Notes under the pieces: generated by a model
The model's database searches: none
Told to the model about the DNA's origin: nothing
What the model saw: only the letters and a program-made list of their open reading frames with translations
Part shown: piece after piece, positions 33,876 through 42,323 of the stretch
Numbering within the stretch: the first letter of the stretch is position 1
Layout of the letters: every line of letters starts with the position of its first letter
Made by a program: the position numbers and the translations under genes
Source: Eubacterium_G segne
GTDB lineage: Bacteria > Bacillota > Clostridia > Lachnospirales > Lachnospiraceae
Assembly (NCBI RefSeq): GCF_014287775.1
Contig: NZ_JACOOZ010000001.1
Location: 310,001-374,000 of the forward strand
DNA: 64,000 bases
Reading direction: 5' to 3'

Positions 33876-34130
33876 TCGTCTTGCGACAGAGAATATTCTA
33901 TCACACCCCATTTTATATTGCAAGTGTTTTTTTAATTATTTTAAGGTATCGTAAATGTCAAGTTTAAATGAACACTTTTTTCCATTTTTACCCATTTGGA
34001 TTCATTAGTGCCTCATCATTTCTATTTTTTCATTTTTAAGTTCAAAATTTTCTATCCACTTTTTCTCAAAATTGTATCAAAACAAGACTGCACGTTGGCA
34101 GTCTACCAGAAATATTCAGTTGTACAGCCA
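33876..34130. other. intergenic, possible left edge of element B
   Basis: About 250 AT-rich bases between the tRNA and the IS30 transposase. It contains AGACTGC-ACGTTG-GCAGTCT (34085-34104), a hairpin about 27 bases after the transposase stop. I could not find a convincing pair of IS30 terminal repeats or an attachment site. Confidence 0.4.
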
Positions 34131-35189
34131 CTACATGGCTACCCTCCATGGATATTCTTGTTGAACCATACATAAGGCTGATTTTCCATTAAACATTTTC
34201 CTCGGATAGTCATTCATCCATGTTTCTATCTTGCTCAAGTCTGCCTGGGTTAATCCATCAAAACTGGTACCCTTTGGATGCCAACGTCTTATCATTTTAT
34301 TTTGATTTTCATTGGAGCCTCGCTCCCAGCTTCTATACGCATGGCAGTAATATATTTTTGTCCTTGGAATGTGTTTATTACGCCTGCTTTTCTCCATTCC
34401 TTCCCAATCGGAAAATTCAGTTCCATTATCCACTGTAATGGATTTGAATGTCTCCCTGAATTTCTTTTCGCCTAAATCTCTTTCAAGCTTATTAAGTACA
34501 CGCAATACCTCAGCTGATGTATGATCTTTAACAAGGCGAACTATTTCCATTCTTGTTTTCCTCTCGGTCAGCACGATTATGGCCTTTTTCCCTTCCTTTT
34601 TTTTGCCAATGACAGAATCCATTTCCCAGTGTCCAAATTCATCTCTGGTATCAATATCATCCGGTCTTTCATCTATTCCCGTACCTTTTGATAATCTTTT
34701 TTGAACCTGAACCTTTTTCTTTTTTTGTTTTTTTTCGGACTTCCGATTAGGACAATCAACCATGCTTATATTAGGGAAAACCCCTGCCTTAATATAATTA
34801 TATAATGTTGTCAAACAAACATCCGTCTTAAACGTTAAGTTCTTTTCTTTTATTGTATATAAAATTGCTGCCGGAGAAAAATGCTCCTTTACTATCTTTT
34901 TTTCGACAAATCTGATAAACCTTTTATCATCCTTGATTTTTTTCTTAGCTCCACACCGTCTCTTAGCTTCAGTATGTTTTATATCCCCTAAGTCAGAACT
35001 ATATATGACCTCATCTTTCCAGTTTTTGGAATTAAGCCTTGTCGTCTGCCCTCTTTTTATTTCCTTATATATTGTTGATGGATTGCGATTAAGTTTTTGT
35101 GCTATCTGTCTGCCATTTAGTCCGGCTTCAAGATATGCCTCTATTTTCATCCTTTCGTATCTTGTCATCTGATTGTACTTTTTCCCCAT
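34131..35189 (-). CDS. IS30-family transposase
   Basis: The 352-residue protein is full length. An N-terminal HTH reads 'MTRYERMKIEAYLEAGLNGR' and 'IAQKLNRNPSTIYKEIKRG', the IS30 signature. The DDE core shows Asp in 'GHWEMDSVIGKK', Asp in 'ITVDNGTEFSDWEG' and Glu in 'WERGSNENQNKMIRR'. It mobilises its own element by circle or dimer intermediates in this family. No frameshift is seen, so it may be active. It is the first mobile gene beyond the tRNA and may have landed at or near the edge of element B. Confidence 0.93.
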   Translation of the reverse strand: MGKKYNQMTRYERMKIEAYLEAGLNGRQIAQKLNRNPSTIYKEIKRGQTTRLNSKNWKDEVIYSSDLGDIKHTEAKRRCGAKKKIKDDKRFIRFVEKKIVKEHFSPAAILYTIKEKNLTFKTDVCLTTLYNYIKAGVFPNISMVDCPNRKSEKKQKKKKVQVQKRLSKGTGIDERPDDIDTRDEFGHWEMDSVIGKKKEGKKAIIVLTERKTRMEIVRLVKDHTSAEVLRVLNKLERDLGEKKFRETFKSITVDNGTEFSDWEGMEKSRRNKHIPRTKIYYCHAYRSWERGSNENQNKMIRRWHPKGTSFDGLTQADLSKIETWMNDYPRKMFNGKSALCMVQQEYPWRVAM

Positions 35190-35312
35190 TTTCGTTCTCC
35201 TTGTATTTTCGCCTTAAAAAGAAAAAATTTTAATTTTATTTACAGATTATAAATTATAAATGAGAAAAACTCAATTAAATAGCATTTGTACTTTAAGATT
35301 AACAATAATAAG

Positions 35313-35363
35313 GAAAGAGTCTGCCTCTGATAAAGAAATTAACGTAAGGCAGACTCTCTTTTA
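35313..35363. terminator. bidirectional terminator-like hairpin
   Basis: GAGTCTGCCT and AGGCAGACTC form a perfect 10-bp stem with AAA on one side and TTTT on the other. The loop is about 20 bases. It lies upstream of the IS30 gene and beside the large palindrome. Confidence 0.7.
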
Positions 35364-35460
35364 TGCCATTATGTATAAAGTCGGATGAGTCCGACTTTTA
35401 TTATTCTTCTCACCCCTCAACCCCCGATTCACCGGGGGCTTTGGCTTGTTCTTCCTGCCT

Positions 35461-35772
35461 CCGCCTACATTCCGATTTTTCATAAGATTTTCCTGTAAAG
35501 ACAGCACCAATTCATCTTGCATATCTGTCACATTGTCATATGTGCTGTCCTGCTTAAATGACATAATACCACAGAACCTGCACTTAACTGCAAGGATAAA
35601 ATGAACGTACAAGTACGTCCTTGCAGCATGCAGAACCTGCAGTATTTTCATGTCATCGCAGGACGATATAGCACATTGACAATTCAATACTGACAGATAT
35701 AAGCAAAAATGAATTTTTAGCTGCTGTCTTTACAGAAATCTTTATGATGAAAAATCAGAATTTTGTAGGACG
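35461..35772. repeat. about 310-bp imperfect palindrome, unexplained
   Basis: The centre is ACGTAC-AA-GTACGT at 35605-35618. Outward, TGCAAGGA pairs with TCCTTGCA, CAGAACCTGC is matched on the other arm, then TGTGCT...GTCCTGC, ATTGTCA, ATATCTGTCA, CTGTAAAGACAGC and GATTTTTCAT all have partners. The two arms thus correspond imperfectly over about 150 bases each. The right arm ends just before a small gene. The structure could be a folded RNA or a cruciform-forming DNA site. No known family fits. Confidence 0.65.
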
Positions 35773-35794
35773 GCTTATTAAGAAAGGAGAAAAA

Positions 35795-36079
35795 ATGCTT
35801 GTAGAATTTAATTCATATTCACTGCATGACAGCGTTATTACATTCTACTGTACAAAAGTAGAGGAAACCTGTAGTCGCGACAGAGAATTCCCACAGGAAT
35901 TGGAATATGCTTTCGATACAACTAACGTCATGCATATGGATGTGCTGATGCACTGGCTCATCAAACAGAAGAGAGTTAAGTCACTGCTTGATGATAAGCC
36001 ATCCTGGGGAGATGTCCTTACCGCTGTACTTGGCACTATAGTTAATGTTAACTGGTCAAAATTTAGAGTCTACTGTTAA
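35795..36079 (+). CDS. small hypothetical protein beside the large palindrome
   Basis: The start at 35795 (MLVEFNSYSLHDSVITFYCT) follows AGAAAGGAGAAAAA; 94 residues. It reads on to 'PQELEYAFDTTNVMHMDVLM' and ends 'NVNWSKFRVYC'. No signal peptide, membrane helix or known motif is visible. It lies 48 bases upstream of the DUF5688 gene in the same direction and may form a unit with it. Confidence 0.6.
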   Translation: MLVEFNSYSLHDSVITFYCTKVEETCSRDREFPQELEYAFDTTNVMHMDVLMHWLIKQKRVKSLLDDKPSWGDVLTAVLGTIVNVNWSKFRVYC

Positions 36080-36127
36080 AAGTAGGCTCTTTTATTTTAC
36101 AATTTTTTATTATGAAAGGAGTTCACG

Positions 36128-37000
36128 ATGAACAGAAACGAAGAAATGAAAGAAAGAGCTGAAAAACTTAACAAATTACTTATTGGAAAACCATACAGTA
36201 TCAAAGTTCATGAATGCTTTAAAAATAACATCATGAAAGTTGGATATTCACTGTATGACAGACAAAACCATGCTGCTCCTACCCTGTACTTTGAGAATCT
36301 GAAGGATTATTGGAATTCTGATGAGGATATAATTAGTTATCTTGATTCCGTGTATGAGGCTAACGCAAATGTAAAAATCAATCCTTCAGAAATACTGACC
36401 CATGACAATATTCTCAGCCGTGTCAAGCCTAAGCTTGTCGCTGATTCCAATATTGGATATGTTGAAAAATCTAAAATTGTTCATAAACGTTTTCTTGACA
36501 TGCTTGTGCTTTTTTATATTGACATTCCGGAATTTGATGAATGTGCCACTGTCACCTTAAAAGAAGAAAACATCATGCAGGCCGGAATATCCGTTGAAGA
36601 ACTGTATGATAACGCTGTGGCACACATTGACGATGATTACAGCATTAATGATATCCGACGGATTATATGCCAAATGTTAGAACCGGAGCTTCAATGTGAC
36701 GCCCTACTTGATGACAGTGACAACCCATATATGCTCGTAGCCTCGAATACAGGAAAGTTGCATGGTGCATCAGTAATGTTAAGTAAAAGGGTTCTTAATG
36801 AACTGTCAATATGCCTTAAGGGTGATGTTATCATTATTCCTTCCAGCGTACATGAGTGTATTGCTATTCCGGCAACCGGTGAATCTCCGGATGATATCAG
36901 GGATATTGTCCGGGAAGTTAATGATACAGAAGTTGCACTTGAAGACCGTCTGACCTACAGTATATACCTGTATAGCAACGGTTCATTAAACATTTACTAA
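36128..37000 (+). CDS. DUF5688 family protein, element B
   Basis: The 290-residue protein starts after GAAAGGAGTTCACG. It shares blocks with the partial protein at 1-867: 'AAPTLYFENLKDYWNSDEDI', 'LHGASVMLSKRVLNELSICL', 'DVIIIPSSVHECIAIP'. DUF5688 genes recur on Clostridial ICEs near transfer genes. No catalytic motif or membrane segment is evident. A terminator closes it, and imperfect palindromes lie on both sides. Two relatives on two mobile elements suggest a general accessory function, still unknown. Confidence 0.8.
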   Translation: MNRNEEMKERAEKLNKLLIGKPYSIKVHECFKNNIMKVGYSLYDRQNHAAPTLYFENLKDYWNSDEDIISYLDSVYEANANVKINPSEILTHDNILSRVKPKLVADSNIGYVEKSKIVHKRFLDMLVLFYIDIPEFDECATVTLKEENIMQAGISVEELYDNAVAHIDDDYSINDIRRIICQMLEPELQCDALLDDSDNPYMLVASNTGKLHGASVMLSKRVLNELSICLKGDVIIIPSSVHECIAIPATGESPDDIRDIVREVNDTEVALEDRLTYSIYLYSNGSLNIY

Positions 37001-37015
37001 TCATATTCAAAAATA

Positions 37016-37057
37016 AAAAGATGATTTGGTCCAATATTGGGCCTTATCATCTTTTTT
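37016..37057 (+). terminator. terminator of the DUF5688 gene
   Basis: AAAAGATGAT pairs with ATCATCTTTTTT, with an additional GGTCC/GGGCC pairing inside the loop. Confidence 0.8.
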
Positions 37058-37068
37058 ATTTTTTCAGT

Positions 37069-37183
37069 CCGCCTCCTCCCCGCCTGATTCTATCTACTTC
37101 CAGATTCGCTCTTCACACGCTGCGTTTCGTTCTGAATCTGTCATACAGATAAATCAGTTGCCGTTCCCCCAACCAGGAGGCGG
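37069..37183. repeat. about 115-bp imperfect palindrome
   Basis: CCGCCTCCT at the left is exactly complementary to AGGAGGCGG at the right. Inside, TGATT/AATCA, ATCT/AGAT and CAGATTC/GAATCTG also pair. The GC content is higher than the surroundings. It holds no gene. Confidence 0.6.
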
Positions 37184-37241
37184 TGTATACAATCCCTTCC
37201 CCCACTATGATATTGGAAACGTACACTGATATTTGCATTTT

Positions 37242-37459
37242 CATGTATATTGGTACCTTTCCTAAATTATCTCCCTGTATGTTCTGTCAGTTTTGCCTGT
37301 TTACACATTAAAGCATTGGAAAATATTCCGCAAGGGTAAACTGTACTTGCAACGCAAGCCCTTGACAAAAATTTTACAATGCTTTCAATCATGTGTAAGC
37401 AAACCAAGACCAGAACATACGGAAACAAATTTAATTAGGAAAGAGGTGATTTATACATG
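37242..37459. repeat. about 218-bp imperfect palindrome upstream of a 57-residue gene
   Basis: CATGTATA at the left edge pairs with TATACATG at the right. Then TTTCCTAA/TTAGGAAA, GTATGTTCTG/CAGAACATAC, CATTAAAGCATTG with its partner, and CAAGGG/CCCTTG pair toward the apical hairpin CTTGC-AAC-GCAAG at 37346-37358. The inner 'GCAAGGGTAAACTG' resembles 'GCAAGGATAAAATG' in the palindrome at 35461-35772. A further hairpin ATTGGGT-AAGC-ACCCAAT follows at about 37478-37495. Confidence 0.65.
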
Positions 37460-37560
37460 AAAATTTAATATCAGCTGAATTGGGTAAGCACCCAATCCCA
37501 CGAAAGCCAGAAACAAATTCAATAAAAAAACATAATAAAAAATAAACTGGAGGTATTAAA

Positions 37561-37734
37561 ATGTGGAGTGTTAGTTATATTGAGGATGGATTTTTTAAAG
37601 TTAAAAGTGGATTTTCAAGTGATAAGGAAGCTGTTAAATGGTTGGTAAATAGTGGTTTTGTTGCCTATGAGTTATCAGTTTGGAGTGAGCTTATAAATGG
37701 TTACAGAACCGTTGAGAAGTTCTGGGAGTCCTAA
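37561..37734 (+). CDS. 57-residue protein downstream of the palindrome
   Basis: An ATG at 37561 follows ACTGGAGGTATTAAA. The product MWSVSYIEDGFFKVKSGFSS continues DKEAVKWLVNSGFVAYELSV and ends VEKFWES. It is followed by a terminator, so the gene is compact and probably real. I do not recognise a family; the pattern suggests a small alpha/beta fold. The long palindromic leader in front suggests structured regulation. Confidence 0.6.
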   Translation: MWSVSYIEDGFFKVKSGFSSDKEAVKWLVNSGFVAYELSVWSELINGYRTVEKFWES

Positions 37735-37746
37735 TTCTTTCTTTTT

Positions 37747-37780
37747 GAGGTGATACAACACGTACCACCTCTTTTTATTC
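37747..37780 (+). terminator. terminator of the 57-residue gene
   Basis: GAGGTG and CACCTC flank an inner TAC/GTA pair and are followed by TTTTTATT. Confidence 0.7.
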
Positions 37781-37786
37781 TTACAT

Positions 37787-37818
37787 AAAAACTCCTAACA
37801 TTCCGTTAAGAGTTTTTT
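37787..37818 (-). terminator. terminator of the DUF3990-DUF3791 operon
   Basis: On the minus strand AACTCTTAAC pairs with GTTAGGAGTT and ends in TTTTA; it overlaps the last codons and stop of the DUF3791-like gene. Confidence 0.7.
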
Positions 37819-38219
37819 ACTATTTTTTCAGTTAATATATAATTTTTAACATACGCGCATGACTGTGTATGTAACGTATCATACATTTTATACAGCTTTT
37901 CCCAGTCAATCCGTTCTAAAAGTCTGATACTAACATTATCAATCATCAGATATCCATACAAATAGCCCAGCCATTCAGCTATGTTTTCCTTATATATTCC
38001 ATGTCTGTCTGACAGTTCCGGAAATTCTTCCACAAGAAGACCTATAATGTATAACTCTCCCTGGGATATTATCGATGCTTCGTATCTGTACAACTTTTTT
38101 AGGACCTCTGATTTTCCAAGGTATTCTATGAAATCGAACAAATCAATATTTTTCCATTCCACTGCCCGTTTGAATATTTTTGAAATTTTTACACAATACG
38201 AGCTGTCCCAGTAATTCAT
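37806..38219 (-). CDS. DUF3791-like protein, probable partner of DUF3990
   Basis: The 137-residue protein ends with 'LYKMYDTLHTQSCAYVKNYI', close to the conserved 'YDVLHTQxxxYIV' of DUF3791. The preceding helical part ('IKEYLG'-like 'FIEYLGKSEVLKKLYRYEAS') is longer than in the Pfam core. The gene starts after AAAGGATTGATTTT, 14 bases behind the DUF3990 gene, and they share a terminator. DUF3791 and DUF3990 genes commonly adjoin in gut Clostridia, which suggests antitoxin and toxin; that function is inference. Confidence 0.5.
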   Translation of the reverse strand: MNYWDSSYCVKISKIFKRAVEWKNIDLFDFIEYLGKSEVLKKLYRYEASIISQGELYIIGLLVEEFPELSDRHGIYKENIAEWLGYLYGYLMIDNVSIRLLERIDWEKLYKMYDTLHTQSCAYVKNYILTEKIVKNS

Positions 38220-38233
38220 AAAATCAATCCTTT

Positions 38234-38809
38234 CTATCTTCTAAATTTTGGTTTTCTGTCTTCCTTAAATTTTTTAACCAATGCCTCCATTTTTTGCCTG
38301 TCCTGCTTTGTTTCCTCTAATGTCCGCTGTTTTTCCTGTTCCTTTATTTCCCTGACCTTGCAGAATTTAAGCTTATTTATTGCCTTATCTGTTCTAAAAC
38401 AGTACTGTGTACTGAATCCTCCTGCATTAAGCAGCTGAATGGCCTCTTGGGCCGTTATGTATCCGTCTTCATAATCTGATATTGTACGGAACATTTTATC
38501 ATCTGCTACCGGACCTTTGATGACATCATAACTCTTGTAATCAAGTTGCACTTCATAATCTCCCCTGCATTCAATTATAAAATGCAGCCATTCTTTTGTG
38601 AGTCCCAAATCACAGACCTTTAAATCTGACATATCTACATCATAATAATTTACAAAAGACTGTTTTTTGTTGCACGCCCATTTTGCTGCCATCTTTTCAT
38701 CTTCCGTCAGATAAAACCCTGGTCCGAAATCAATATTCAATCTTGAATGCTGTAAATCCGGTTTTTTTATACATCCGTATGTTCCATGATATAATCTTTT
38801 CATTTCCAT
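38234..38809 (-). CDS. DUF3990 protein, ADP-ribosyltransferase-like fold
   Basis: The 191-residue protein reads 'MEMKRLYHGTYGCIKKPDLQ', then 'DFGPGFYLTEDEKMAAKWAC', 'SFVNYYDVDMSDLKVCDL', and ends with a basic coiled tail. 'YHGT' and 'GFYLT' correspond to the His and Tyr positions of H-Y-E type ADP-ribosyltransferases, the clan to which I believe DUF3990 belongs. It is the first gene of a two-gene operon whose upstream region holds five 17-bp palindromes shared with the candidate oriT. A toxin-like role against DNA, RNA or protein is plausible but untested. Confidence 0.7.
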   Translation of the reverse strand: MEMKRLYHGTYGCIKKPDLQHSRLNIDFGPGFYLTEDEKMAAKWACNKKQSFVNYYDVDMSDLKVCDLGLTKEWLHFIIECRGDYEVQLDYKSYDVIKGPVADDKMFRTISDYEDGYITAQEAIQLLNAGGFSTQYCFRTDKAINKLKFCKVREIKEQEKQRTLEETKQDRQKMEALVKKFKEDRKPKFRR

Positions 38810-38872
38810 ATTTCTTCTCCTGTCTTAACTATAAAACATAATCCATCAACTTACAATGATGTTTTCCCAAAT

Positions 38873-39014
38873 GTATACATATTGCATACATTTTACTTTT
38901 ACGCTTGCATACACTATGCATACACTTTAACCATTGCTTGCACTATGTATACATTTTGTGGGTTACTATGTATGCATAATGTATACATTACTAAAATGCT
39001 TACATCATGCATAC
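38873..39014. repeat. five 17-bp palindromic sites upstream of DUF3990
   Basis: Sites of form GYWTRCA-N3-TGYATAC start at 38873, 38907, 38936, 38970 and 38998, with centre spacings of 34, 29, 34 and 28 bp. All share the 7-3-7 layout of the eight sites at 49566-49957. They fill the gap between the coupling-protein gene and the DUF3990 start, so they are probably operators for that operon. Confidence 0.8.
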
Positions 39015-39015
39015 A

Positions 39016-41223
39016 CTAACTGTAATACTCAACTGCCATTTTTACATTTTCGATAACCTCATTTAGAGGATTATCGGGTGCTACGATGTCCTTAATCGTA
39101 TTGTCATCAATTCCAAGCTTAGTGAGTTTTTTCATGCAGTCCTTTCTTTGCTGCTCAAAGAATGGGCTTATGTATATGTCCATAAGCGACATTTTTTCAT
39201 ATGCTTCAAGAAAGTGCTGTTCTTCCTCCTGTTCATATTGCTGTTTTTCTGAATTTAGGTTTTCTTCCATAACTTCCGGTGGAATGCTTTTAATGATATC
39301 CAGTATCTCTTCCTCACTCATTTCCTCGTCATCATCTAAATCCAAATCCAGCTTCATGAAACTTACCGGGTCAAAATCATATACCATTAGATTCTCACTG
39401 TTATTCATGAGCTTCAGATAATATTCTTCCTGCTCATCTGATATATTTAAGACATTGTCCTGGACGGTGCCCTGCTCTGCCACAATCTTAGGATCATAGT
39501 CGTACACACCAAGTTTCTTTGCATCCTTGAATAGCTGTTTTTTCCATGGATACCATTTTTCATCAATCATCGGTTTTTCTCCACGGACAAATACAATACA
39601 CTTCTCATTTGGAAGTAGTCTCATTTCAGCCGGATCGATTAAATCCCTGCCCAGTACATCATATCCAATATTACTGCTTCCCTGCTTTCCTCTTGTCTGT
39701 CCTGATGTTCTTTTATCTATGGTCCATTTTCCCAACAACTCTGATATATATTTGTGGGTGCTTTGTTCATTTCCTCCAAGATACACAAATGTGTCACAGT
39801 TGCCCACAATACCTTCCCATGCTCCATCCTTGAATAGCTGCTTAATCTGGGCAAGCGACTGTAATATGGGCACACAATAGATTCCTCTGCTTCTGCAGGT
39901 TGCAAGAATTTTATCAAAATGTTCCGGCATTTTAATATTTGCAAATTCGTCAAACCACATGCCCACATCAAGTGGTAGCTTATTACCATTAAATAATCTT
40001 GCCTGATAATACAATTCCTGAAACAGCAGGGTATATATCATTCCCGGAATGAAGTTGTATGTATCATCATCATCCGGAATGATGATAAACAAGTGTGTTT
40101 TTGTTTTACCATCACCGTTTAGACCGATTCCAATTTCGTCAAGTCTGATATCCGTTTCAGAAAGTATTCTGTATATCTCAGGATCATCAAACTGATTAAA
40201 TCTTGAATTTGCACATATAATGATGCTCCTAAGAGTGTCGCCTGCAGCTGCCATGAACCTTCTGTATGTCAGAAGAACAGGATGTCTCGGATTTTTTTCT
40301 TTTAAGGTGTTAAATCTTATGTCAAGTTGACTTGGAATTCCGTCGTCACTGACCTTTGCCTCATCCAGCAGCCTTATAACTGTTTCAAAATTTTTTCCGT
40401 ATGTTTTTTCGTCTCCGTTTTCATCCAGCTCAGTTCTCGGACACTCCATCCATACATACAAAAATATGGACTCCAGGTACAGTTTTTCAGCTCTGTCCCA
40501 GAATGGATCTCCACCTTTTCCCTGTTCAGCCGGTGTTGTATTGAGCACAATGTTATTAATGAGGCGTGACACATCCGAACGTTTTCTTATGAAATCAAAC
40601 GGATTAATTCGCATGGATTTTTCCATTTCACACAAATTAATATGCCACACTCTTGTATAAGGCTCATTGTTTAAGGCATTTCCCAAATCAGCAAGCAGAC
40701 CTCCTTTTGGATCAGTGTATACCATTGAACCATGATTATTCAATGCGTTAGGCGTTACCATAAATGCTGTCTTTCCTGCACCGGAACCGCCAACAATAAA
40801 TGTGTTATTATTCCTTAATGTTGATGCATCATATTTCATCCGGATGTTCTCTGACAGAATTTTATTTTCCTGTTCAATTTCAGAAGCATATTTTTTATTA
40901 AATGCCTTAATGCTTCCCCACTCTGCAGTTCCATATTCCCTGCCATGCATTAAGTTGTATGACATTTGTATGTAATATGTTAAGAAACACATTCCCCATG
41001 TGAGAAGTCCTACGCCAAGAAATGCAGGTGTTTTTTCATTATTTTTATCCGGGGAACGAAAATGGGACAGATAATACATTGCCGTTTCTCTCAAATTTTC
41101 GATTGAGATGTTTTCTTTTGTGGCCAGTGCTGACAGGCTCCAGGATACATACATGAAAACAGGAAGAAGAATGGCAAATAAGATAATGCATTGTCTCTTT
41201 CGTATGTTTTTATTATTATTCAT
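39016..41223 (-). CDS. virD4: VirD4/TraG-type conjugative coupling protein
   Basis: The 735-residue protein has two N-terminal membrane helices (about 12-32 and 68-90), Walker A 'IVGGSGAGKTAFMVTPNAL', a 'MVYTDPKGGLL' motif and Walker B 'LPLDVGMWFDEFANIKMPEH', then 'PILQSLAQIKQLFKDGAWEG'. It pumps the relaxase-bound strand into the secretion channel. The C-terminal acidic part (about 600-735) is variable in the family. It is the last gene of the operon that begins at 47305, 12 bases after the PcfB-like gene. Confidence 0.94.
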   Translation of the reverse strand: MNNNKNIRKRQCIILFAILLPVFMYVSWSLSALATKENISIENLRETAMYYLSHFRSPDKNNEKTPAFLGVGLLTWGMCFLTYYIQMSYNLMHGREYGTAEWGSIKAFNKKYASEIEQENKILSENIRMKYDASTLRNNNTFIVGGSGAGKTAFMVTPNALNNHGSMVYTDPKGGLLADLGNALNNEPYTRVWHINLCEMEKSMRINPFDFIRKRSDVSRLINNIVLNTTPAEQGKGGDPFWDRAEKLYLESIFLYVWMECPRTELDENGDEKTYGKNFETVIRLLDEAKVSDDGIPSQLDIRFNTLKEKNPRHPVLLTYRRFMAAAGDTLRSIIICANSRFNQFDDPEIYRILSETDIRLDEIGIGLNGDGKTKTHLFIIIPDDDDTYNFIPGMIYTLLFQELYYQARLFNGNKLPLDVGMWFDEFANIKMPEHFDKILATCRSRGIYCVPILQSLAQIKQLFKDGAWEGIVGNCDTFVYLGGNEQSTHKYISELLGKWTIDKRTSGQTRGKQGSSNIGYDVLGRDLIDPAEMRLLPNEKCIVFVRGEKPMIDEKWYPWKKQLFKDAKKLGVYDYDPKIVAEQGTVQDNVLNISDEQEEYYLKLMNNSENLMVYDFDPVSFMKLDLDLDDDEEMSEEEILDIIKSIPPEVMEENLNSEKQQYEQEEEQHFLEAYEKMSLMDIYISPFFEQQRKDCMKKLTKLGIDDNTIKDIVAPDNPLNEVIENVKMAVEYYS

Positions 41224-41235
41224 TCCAATATCCTA

Positions 41236-42306
41236 TTATTTTTTAACCTTTCTGTTGAGATTATTAATTATTTCCGTGTTACTTTTTGAACGGTTAATGT
41301 GTCTTGAATTGCGGTCAAAATCTGTCGTAAATCTACTGTAATGTTCCCTGTACAGTTCTCTGTTTGAAATCTTGATACTCTTTGAGTTTTTGTAACTGCA
41401 TATGTAACTGTCCCCATCTTTTTTTATGTGGGTAAGGATTGTCCGGTTATCATTGGTCATTATGGCATCTTTCTTTGGAACGGTCAGCATGCTAAAATCA
41501 TTATATTTGTAATTATAACTTCCCGGTATTCTTGTAATATAAGCCTCGTCTGTTTCCGCCACAATCATTTTTTTATCAATTGTTACAGGATAATATTCCC
41601 TGCTGTTATGCTGCTCCCTGATTTTTTCTATGGATATTACTTTTTCCACATTTTTCTCAAGCTCGTCACCCTTCATGCCCTTCCGGGCCTTGCTGGGATT
41701 ATCCTTTCTTTTCTGTTGTTCTTGTTCCTTTTTAGCTTCTTTGATGGCTGCATCCATTACTTTTTCTTTTTCTGTTTCATTTCCTTCATCCCAGTATTCT
41801 TCCACTGTTCCAAAGCTTGCCTTATTTTCCTCCTTTACTTTTCCATCCTTAACTATTTTTCCCTGATCAAAATCATATGCCTCCAGAATAGGGTCAATTC
41901 GTTTTGAAGTTGACATGTCAACAGCTATCTGGCTGCAATTATTACCCGGAATTAAGTCAGGAAGTACCGAGTAAGGTATCTTTGCCTTTTTTAGTACCTT
42001 AAAGAACTTTGCAAGCTCTTCTTTTTTTTCGGTTGGAATGTTTATTATTCCGTAACTTCCACCGGTGAGTTTTTCCAGAGAGTGCAATGACATTCCTTTA
42101 AGCTTGCCGGATCCGGACATTGCTTTTGAATGATAATGAAGAAAAAGCCTTGCCTTCATGGTTTTCATTTTCCTTTGATTATTGAGCCACACAATCCCCT
42201 TTCCGGTTGTTTTCATTCCCTTTAATGCAAATTTCAGTCCGTCTCCTCCAAACCTTATGATCTGTAGTACATCATTAATGTTAATATTTCCATCTAATTC
42301 TGACAT
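41236..42306 (-). CDS. PcfB/DUF3801 family conjugation protein
   Basis: The 356-residue protein has the DUF3801 domain in residues 1-140 ('FALKGMKTTGKGIVWLNNQR', 'LEKLTGGSYGIINIPTEKKE', 'LPDLIPGNNCSQIAVDMSTS'), then a charged linker and a C-terminal region ('HNSREYYPVTIDKKMIVAET'). In enterococcal pCF10, PcfB is a relaxase accessory factor that docks with the coupling protein. Its position directly ahead of virD4 fits that role. Confidence 0.85.
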   Translation of the reverse strand: MSELDGNININDVLQIIRFGGDGLKFALKGMKTTGKGIVWLNNQRKMKTMKARLFLHYHSKAMSGSGKLKGMSLHSLEKLTGGSYGIINIPTEKKEELAKFFKVLKKAKIPYSVLPDLIPGNNCSQIAVDMSTSKRIDPILEAYDFDQGKIVKDGKVKEENKASFGTVEEYWDEGNETEKEKVMDAAIKEAKKEQEQQKRKDNPSKARKGMKGDELEKNVEKVISIEKIREQHNSREYYPVTIDKKMIVAETDEAYITRIPGSYNYKYNDFSMLTVPKKDAIMTNDNRTILTHIKKDGDSYICSYKNSKSIKISNRELYREHYSRFTTDFDRNSRHINRSKSNTEIINNLNRKVKK

Positions 42307-42323
42307 ATTCTACCTCCCTTAAA

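Noticed and set aside
35361..35687. 108-residue minus-strand reading frame
   Set aside because: Most of it is the left arm and centre of the large palindrome, it lacks a ribosome binding site at its start and has no family resemblance.
35461..37459. Integron attC cassette array
   Set aside because: Palindromes alternate with genes, but the terminal RYYYAAC/GTTRRRY boxes and an integron-type integrase are not seen.
37242..37459. Retron msr-msd RNA
   Set aside because: Long inverted arms are present but no reverse transcriptase gene lies in the window.
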